Assembly: GCA_046263155.1 (NCBI GenBank)
Contig: JBHELF010000008.1
Location: 1-5,262, forward strand
Direction of reading: 5' to 3'
DNA length: 5,262 nt
Origin: DATADF01 sp046263155
GTDB taxonomy: Bacteria > Actinomycetota > CADDZG01 > WHSQ01
Shown: piece by piece, positions 4,758 through 5,262 of the stretch
How the letters are laid out: each line of letters opens with the position of its first letter
Numbering within the stretch: the stretch's first letter is position 1
The notes under the pieces: generated by a model
What the model was told of the DNA's origin: nothing
Seen by the model: the letters and a program-made list of their open reading frames with translations, nothing else
The model's database searches: none
Made by a program: the position numbers and the translations under genes

Positions 4758-5262
4758 CAGGAGGCCAGGGACGCGAGCACTTCGTCGGGGATGTCGAAAT
4801 TAGCGTAGACCCCGGCGACGTCGTCCAACTCCTCCAGCGCGTCGATCAAATGGAGGACCTGCCGCGCCTCGGACTCGGATAAGGGCACCGTGGTTTTCGG
4901 CACCTGGGTGAGATCGGTCGACTCGACGGTGACACCGGCTTCCTGCAGTGCAGCCTCGACCTCTTTGAGGCGATCGGGTGGCGTCACGACCTCGATGGAT
5001 TCGTCTGAGACACGCACGTCCTCGGCCCCCGCGTCTGCCGCCACAAGAAATACCTCGTCCTCCGAGGTTCCGTCCTTAGTGACGAGGACGATTCCCTTCG
5101 GCTCGAACATCCACGACACCGAGCCGGCGTCGGCCATCTTCCCGTCGTGAGCGTTGAAAGCGGCGCGAACATCCTGCGCCGAACGATTGCGGTTGTTCGT
5201 CAAGCACTGGACGAAGACCGCCACGCCGCCCGGCCCGTAGCCCTCGTAGGTCACTTCGTCGT
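4757..5262 (-). CDS. yebC: YebC/TACO1-family protein, C-terminal 167 residues (5' end beyond the window)
   Basis: YebC-family proteins were long annotated as transcription regulators. More recent work on YebC2 and mitochondrial TACO1 ties the family to translation, especially through proline-rich stretches. Visible are the signature DEVTYEGYGPGGVAV at the cut end, the conserved NRNRSAQDVRAAF, the GSVSWMFEPKG strand-turn, and the C-terminal LIDALEELDDVAGVYANFDIP that closes the family fold. The full protein is usually about 240-250 residues, so roughly the first 80 are outside the window. The GTG at 5254 is an internal valine codon of the conserved VTYEGYGP motif, not the start. The stop shares one base with the cyclase start. 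In many bacteria the next gene is ruvC; here it is the cyclase. Confidence 0.96.
   Translation of the reverse strand, partial: DEVTYEGYGPGGVAVFVQCLTNNRNRSAQDVRAAFNAHDGKMADAGSVSWMFEPKGIVLVTKDGTSEDEVFLVAADAGAEDVRVSDESIEVVTPPDRLKEVEAALQEAGVTVESTDLTQVPKTTVPLSESEARQVLHLIDALEELDDVAGVYANFDIPDEVLASLAS

Noticed and set aside
5252..5254. GTG as the start of the YebC-family gene
   Set aside because: It is the valine of the conserved internal VTYEGYGP motif and the frame stays open to the window edge, so the gene is simply cut.

Overview
The window is GC-rich and gene-dense and most likely comes from an actinobacterium, possibly a deep-branching one such as the Thermoleophilia. The reasons are the yebC / ruvC-ruvA-ruvB neighbourhood, a Gram-positive type LexA (SOS) box before ruvC, a CGNR zinc-finger protein, a class III nucleotide cyclase and a proline-rich single-pass membrane protein. 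The lineage is inferred from content and style only; no 16S or other marker is present.

Layout. On the minus strand, from the right edge leftwards, lie the C-terminal two thirds of a YebC/TACO1-family protein (4757-5262, cut by the window) and a class III adenylate/guanylate cyclase (3507-4757) that overlaps yebC by one base. On the plus strand lie a CGNR zinc-finger protein (1960-2508) and a membrane protein with a proline-rich cytoplasmic arm (2596-3510). The stop codon of the membrane protein overlaps the cyclase stop codon tail to tail. The minus strand then resumes with ruvC (1057-1560), ruvA (482-1060) and the first 161 codons of ruvB (1-485), joined by two ATGA overlaps.

The 1561-1959 gap between the divergent ruvC and CGNR genes is the regulatory centre. 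Next to ruvC it carries a near-perfect LexA box (CGAACAGGCGTTCG on the minus strand) between a TAGTGT -10-like hexamer and the ruvC Shine-Dalgarno sequence. Next to the CGNR gene it has an AT-rich patch with several palindromes, one a perfect 8-bp inverted repeat. A small ORF of doubtful reality (1574-1813) lies between.

How the genes work together. RuvA and RuvB migrate Holliday junctions and RuvC resolves them, and the LexA box suggests the set is induced by DNA damage. In many bacteria yebC directly precedes ruvC; here a cyclase plus two opposite-strand genes lie between them. The cyclase keeps every catalytic residue of its class and is probably translated by coupling to yebC. It carries a roughly 195-residue N-terminal region, only partly PAS-like, that I do not recognise. 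No tRNA, rRNA, CRISPR array, insertion sequence or integrase was seen.
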